DNA from: Rallus limicola
Lineage: Eukaryota; Chordata; Aves; Gruiformes; Rallidae
Assembly (NCBI GenBank): GCA_022605955.1
Contig: JAKCOZ010000238.1
Span: forward strand, 1 to 64,000
Length of the DNA stretch: 64,000 nt
Direction of reading: 5' to 3'
Below the pieces are notes generated by a model. It was given only the letters and a program-made list of their open reading frames with translations, was not told the DNA's origin and did not search any database. The first letter of the stretch is position 1. Every line of letters starts with the position of its first letter. Shown piece by piece: positions 60,201 to 64,000 of this stretch. The translations under genes and the position numbers were made by a program.

Positions 60201-60383
60201 GGACACATGAGCAGCACCTGTCACTTTGGCTCTCAGCCTTTTCCTTTGCCTGGAAAGAGGGAACATGCCTGGAACCTCCTACGGTGCTTTTCTCGGCCCT
60301 AGCAGACTGCAGTTCAAAACATGCTAAACGTCCAGCAATAACTCCCAAAGTAAAGAAGCTAGGCATGAAAGGCATAGCTTGTC
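54246..60383 (+). repeat. Block 18: 31 monomers with no net indel
   Basis: Between 54.7 and 57.1 kb a GAGCAAACCCTG/CAGCTTTTTCC/GCAGCTC monomer followed by CCCGAG recurs at spacings of 3, 5 and 2 monomers. CATG dyads at 54423 and 59373 lack junctions. Private changes include CAGGAAACACG near 57430, ATGCATGG near 57496 and GCATACTGC near 58323. Confidence 0.92.
58224..60383 (+). repeat. 6-monomer tandem HOR (period 1188), second unit truncated by J18
   Basis: AAAGATGCTAGG occurs at 58377 and 59565, 1,188 bp (6 x 198) apart. Shared order: CAGCCCC with that mark, GAGCAAACCCTTTC/GCAGCTC, CCCGAG, CCCGAG, CATGAGCAGCACC. In the first unit a sixth CACGAG monomer with a CATG dyad follows. In the second the CATG dyad is on the fifth monomer and leads into J18. 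Confidence 0.85.
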
Positions 60384-60450
60384 CTGTTAGGAGGTTTCAG
60401 ACAAGCTAGGCCTGAAAGGCATAGCTTGTCTGAAACCTCCTAACAGGACA
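60380..60450. repeat. Inverted junction J18 (47-bp insertion 60384-60430)
   Basis: Perfect 29-nt arms, like J2, J5 and J7, but followed by an ordinary CAGACC monomer with AGTATAG (TAG at 60598), not the CCGACACTG monomer. Confidence 0.95.
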
Positions 60451-60844
60451 CACGAGCAGACCCTGTCACTTTGGCTCTCAGCCTTTTCCTTTGCCTGGAA
60501 AGAGGGAACATGCCTGGAACCTCCTACGGTGCTTTTCTCGGCCCTAGCAGACTGCAGTTCAAAACATGCTAAACGTCCAGCAATAACTCCCAAAGTATAG
60601 AAGCTAGGCCTGAAAGGCATAGCTTGTCTGAAACCTCCTAACAGGACACACGAGCAGACCCTGTCACTTTGGCTCTCAGCCTTTTCCTTTGCCTGGAAAG
60701 AGGGAACATGCCTGGAACCTCCTACGGTGCTTTTCTCGGCCCTAGCAGACTGCAGTTCAAAACATGCTAAACGTCCAGCAATAACTCCCAAAGTAAAGAA
60801 GCTAGGCCTGAAAGGCATAGCTTGTCTGAAACCTCCTATCAGGA

Positions 60845-62032
60845 CACCCGAGCAGACCCTGTCACTTTGGCTCTCAGCCTTTTCCTTTGCCTGGAAAGAG
60901 GGAACATGCCTGGAACCTCCTATGGTGCTTTTCTCGGCCCTAGCAGACTGCAGTTCAAAACATGCTAAACGTCCAGCAATAACTCCCAAAGTAAAGAAGC
61001 TAGGCCTGAAAGGCATAGCTTGTCTGAAACCTCCTAACAGGACACACGAGCAGACCCTGTCACTTTGGCTCTCAGCCTTTTCCTTTGCCTGGAAAGAGGG
61101 AACATGCCTGGAACCTCCTACGGTGCTTTTCTCGGCCCTAGCAGACTGCAGTTCAAAACATGCTAAACGTCCAGCAATAACTCCCAAAGTAAAGAAGCTA
61201 GGCCTGAAAGGCATAGCTTGTCTGAAACCTCCTAACAGGACACATGAGCAGCACCTGTCACTTTGGCTCTCAGCCTTTTCCTTTGCCTGGAAAGAGGGAA
61301 CATGCCTGGAACCTCCTACGGTGCTTTTCTCGGCCCTAGCAGACTGCAGTTCAAAACATGCTAAACGTCCAGCAATAACTCCCAAAGTAAAGAAGCTAGG
61401 CCTGAAAGGCATAGCTTGTCTGAAACCTCCTATCAGGACACCCGAGCAGACCCTGTCACTTTGGCTTTCAGCCTTTTCCTTTGCCTGGATAGAGGGAACA
61501 TGCCTGGAACCTCCTATGGTGCTTTTCTCGGCCCTAGCAGACTGCAGTTCAAAACATGCTAAACGTCCAGCAATAACTCCCAAAGTAAAGAAGCTAGGCC
61601 TGAAAGGCATAGCTTGTCTGAAACCTCCTAACAGGACACACGAGCAGACCCTGTCACTTTGGCTCTCAGCCTTTTCCTTTGCCTGGAAAGAGGGAACATG
61701 CCTGGAACCTCCTACGGTGCTTTTCTCGGCCCTAGCAGACTGCAGTTCAAAACATGCTAAACGTCCAGCAATAACTCCCAAAGTAAAGAAGCTAGGCCTG
61801 AAAGGCATAGCTTGTCTGAAACCTCCTAACAGGACACATGAGCAGCACCTGTCACTTTGGCTCTCAGCCTTTTCCTTTGCCTGGAAAGAGGGAACATGCC
61901 TGGAACCTCCTACGGTGCTTTTCTCGGCCCTAGCAGACTGCAGTTCAAAACATGCTAAACGTCCAGCAATAACTCCCAAAGTAAAGAAGCTAGGCCTGAA
62001 AGGCATAGCTTGTCTGAAACCTCCTAACAGGA
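60845..62032 (+). repeat. 3-monomer tandem HOR (period 594), two units
   Basis: Units 60845-61438 and 61439-62032 each contain CCCGAG with TATGGT, CACGAG, and CATGAGCAGCACC, each preceded by the rare CCTCCTATCAGG. Confidence 0.88.
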
Positions 62033-63220
62033 CACACGAGCAGACCCTGTCACTTTGGCTCTCAGCCTTATCCTTTGCCTGGAAAGAGGGAACATGCCTG
62101 GAACCTCCTACGGTGCTTTTCTCGGCCCTAGCAGACTGCAGTTCAAAACATGCTAAACGTCCAGCAATAACTCCCAAAGTAAAGAAGCTAGGCCTGAAAG
62201 GCATAGCTTGTCTGAAACCTCCTAACAGGACACACGAGCAGCCCCTGTCACTTTGGCTCTCAGCCTTTTCCTTTGCCTGGAAAGAGGGAACATGCCTGGA
62301 ACCTCCTACGGTGCTTTTCTCGGGCCTAGCAGACTGCAGTTCAAAACATTCTAAATGTCCAGCAATAACTCCCAAAGTAAAGAAGCTAGGCCTGAAAGGC
62401 ATAGCTTGTCTGAAACCTCCTAACAGGACACACGAGCAGACCCTGTCACTTTGTCTCCCAGCCTTTTCCTTTGCCTGGAAAGAGGGAACATGCCTGGAAC
62501 CTCCTACGGTGCTTTTCTCGGCCCTAGCAGACTGCAGTTCAAAACATGCTAAACGTCCAGCAATAACTCCCAAAGTAAAGAAGCTAGGCCTGAAAGGCAT
62601 AGCTTGTCTGAAACCTCCTAACAGGACACACGAGCAGACCCTGTCACTTTGGCTCTCAGCCTTTTCCTTTGCCTGGAAAGAGGGAACATGCCTGGAACCT
62701 CCTACGGTGCTTTTCTCGGCCCTAGCAGACTGCAGTTCAAAACATGCTAAACGTCCAGCAATAACTCCCAAAGTAAAGAAGCTAGGCCTGAAAGGCATAG
62801 CTTGTCTGAAACCTCCTAACAGGACACACGAGCAGCCCCTGTCACTTTGGCTCTCAGCCTTTTCCTTTGCCTGGAAAGAGGGAACATGCCTGGAACCTCC
62901 TACGGTGCTTTTCTCGGCCCTAGCAGACTGCAGCTCAAAACATGCTAAACGTCCAGCAATAACTCCCAAAGTAAAGAAGCTAGGCCTGAAAGGCATAGCT
63001 TGTCTGAAACCTCCTAACAGGACACACAAGCAGACCCTGTCACTTTGGCTCTCAGCCTTTTCCTTTGCCTGGAAAGAGGGAACATGCCTGGAACCTCCTA
63101 CGGTGCTTTTCTCAGCCCTACCAGACTGCAATTCAAAACATGCTAAACGTCCAGCAATAACTCCCAAAGTAAAGAAGTTAGGCCTGAAAGGCATAGCTTG
63201 TCTGAAACCTCCTATCAGGA

Positions 63221-63814
63221 CACCCGAGCAGACCCTGTCACTTTGGCTCTCAGCCTTTTCCTTTGCCTGGAAAGAGGGAACATGCCTGGAACCTCCTATG
63301 GTGCTTTTCTCGGCCCTAGCAGACTGCAGTTCAAAACATGCTAAACGTCCAGCAATAACTCCCAAAGTAAAGAAGCTAGGCCTGAAAGGCATAGCTTGTC
63401 TGAAACCTCCTAACAGGACACACGAGCAGACCCTGTCACTTTGGCTCTCAGCCTTTTCCTTTGCCTGGAAAGAGGGAACATGCCTGGAACCTCCTACGGT
63501 GCTTTTCTCGGCCCTAGCAGACTGCAGTTCAAAACATGCTAAACGTCCAGCAATAACTCCCAAAGTAAAGAAGCTAGGCCTGAAAGGCATAGCTTGTCTG
63601 AAACCTCCTAACAGGACACATGAGCAGCACCTGTCACTTTGGCTCTCAGCCTTTTCCTTTGCCTGGAAAGAGGGAACATGCCTGGAACCTCCTACGGTGC
63701 TTTTCTCGGCCCTAGCAGACTGCAGTTCAAAACATGCTAAACGTCCAGCAATAACTCCCAAAGTAAAGAAGCGAGGCCTGAAAGGCCTAGCTTGTCTGAA
63801 ACCTCCTAACAGGA
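63221..63814 (+). repeat. Third, separated unit of the 3-monomer HOR
   Basis: CCTCCTATCAGG, CCCGAG/TATGGT, CACGAG and CATGAGCAGCACC recur 1,782 bp (9 x 198) after the second unit. The third monomer has GAAGCGAGG and AAAGGCCTAG here only. Confidence 0.85.
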
Positions 63815-64000
63815 CACACGAGCAGCCCCTGTCACTTTGGCTCTCAGCCTTTTCCTTTGCCTGGAAAGAGGGAACATGCCTGGAACCTCCTACGGTGCTT
63901 TTCTCGGCCCTAGCAGACTGCAGTTCAAAACATGCTAAACGTCCAGCAATAACTCCCAAAGTAAAGAAGCTAGGCCTGAAAGGCATAGCTTGTCTGAAAC

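Larger units (their letters stand above)
1..64000. repeat. 198-bp satellite DNA array, about 319 head-to-tail monomers
   Basis: The whole window is a tandem array with a 198-bp period. Subtracting eighteen 47-bp insertions leaves 63,154 bp, or 318.96 monomers. All full monomers point the same way. Landmarks in monomer numbering: CACACGAG at 1-8, a pyrimidine-rich stretch at about 26-48, CCTGGAAAGAGGG at 46-58, CTGCAG (PstI) at 104-109, an A-tract-rich segment at 113-154, AGGCCT (StuI) at 158-163 and a dyad at 153-177. Copies differ by a few substitutions, and many variants recur together, which allows HOR mapping. Neither end reaches unique DNA, so the array is longer than the window. A centromeric or heterochromatic role is inferred from structure only. 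I do not recognise the family. Confidence 0.98.
60431..64000 (+). repeat. Block 19: 18 monomers, runs off the window
   Basis: The last base is in phase: 63995 is exactly 18 x 198 after 60431. Private changes cluster at 62.0-62.5 kb (CCTTATCC, CTCGGGCC, ACATTCTAAATG, TTTGTCTCCC) and at 63.1-63.2 kb (CTCAGCCC, CTACCAG, GAAGTTAGG). GCGAGGCC and AAAGGCCTAG occur near 63772-63788. Confidence 0.92.

Noticed and set aside
1..64000. CRISPR array
   Set aside because: The repeat is 198 bp with no variable spacers; copies abut directly and differ only by scattered substitutions.
1..64000. CENP-B box in the monomer
   Set aside because: No TTCG followed by A and CGGG at the required spacing on either strand; the nearest CpG contexts (TCTCGGCC, AACGTCC) do not match.
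1..64000. Change of monomer orientation (true array inversion)
   Set aside because: Apart from about 25 nt inside each junction, every monomer I followed reads in the plus direction across the window.

Overview
The window is one uninterrupted block of satellite DNA. A monomer of 198 bp repeats head-to-tail from base 1 to base 64000, giving about 319 copies. I see no unique sequence, gene, RNA gene, transposon or array edge. The monomer is 50% G+C by my count, carries four CpGs, one PstI site (CTGCAG) and one StuI site (AGGCCT), and has a near-perfect 11-bp-arm dyad near its end. Monomer numbering used here: position 1 is the first C of CACACGAG. The bases 1185-1382 are a clean reference copy. 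Array purity, a near-nucleosomal unit length and nested higher-order repeats (HORs) point to a eukaryotic genome, probably centromeric, pericentromeric or other constitutive heterochromatin. Recurrent CG to TG/CA variants suggest CpG methylation, as in vertebrates or plants. I cannot name the species.

Layout. Eighteen copies of the same 47-bp insertion punctuate the array. Each creates a foldback palindrome of two 29-nt arms around a 13-nt centre. They divide the window into 19 blocks of 1 to 113 monomers. Region 1-6.2 kb has short blocks and many 1-bp indels. Region 6.3-28.6 kb is 113 monomers with no net indel and contains several duplicated HOR modules. Region 28.7-44.5 kb has blocks of 17, 13, 5 and 44 monomers, two of them near-copies of each other and of the first 6 kb. 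Region 44.5-54.2 kb is a junction-dense HOR in which four marked junction types recur in the order X-Y-Z-W, X-Y-Z-W, Z-W. Region 54.2-64.0 kb has blocks of 31 and 18 monomers with 2-, 3-, 5- and 6-monomer sub-repeats.

No protein-coding gene is annotated. Very long reading frames (up to about 2,900 codons) lie on both strands, but they follow from the unit being 198 = 3 x 66 bp with one stop-free frame per strand. The plus-strand consensus frame lacks any ATG, the frames mirror each other, and they are broken by the 47-bp insertions, TAG variants and 1-bp indels. The most informative features are the recurrent template-switch-like junctions, the dyad they arise at, and the HOR architecture.
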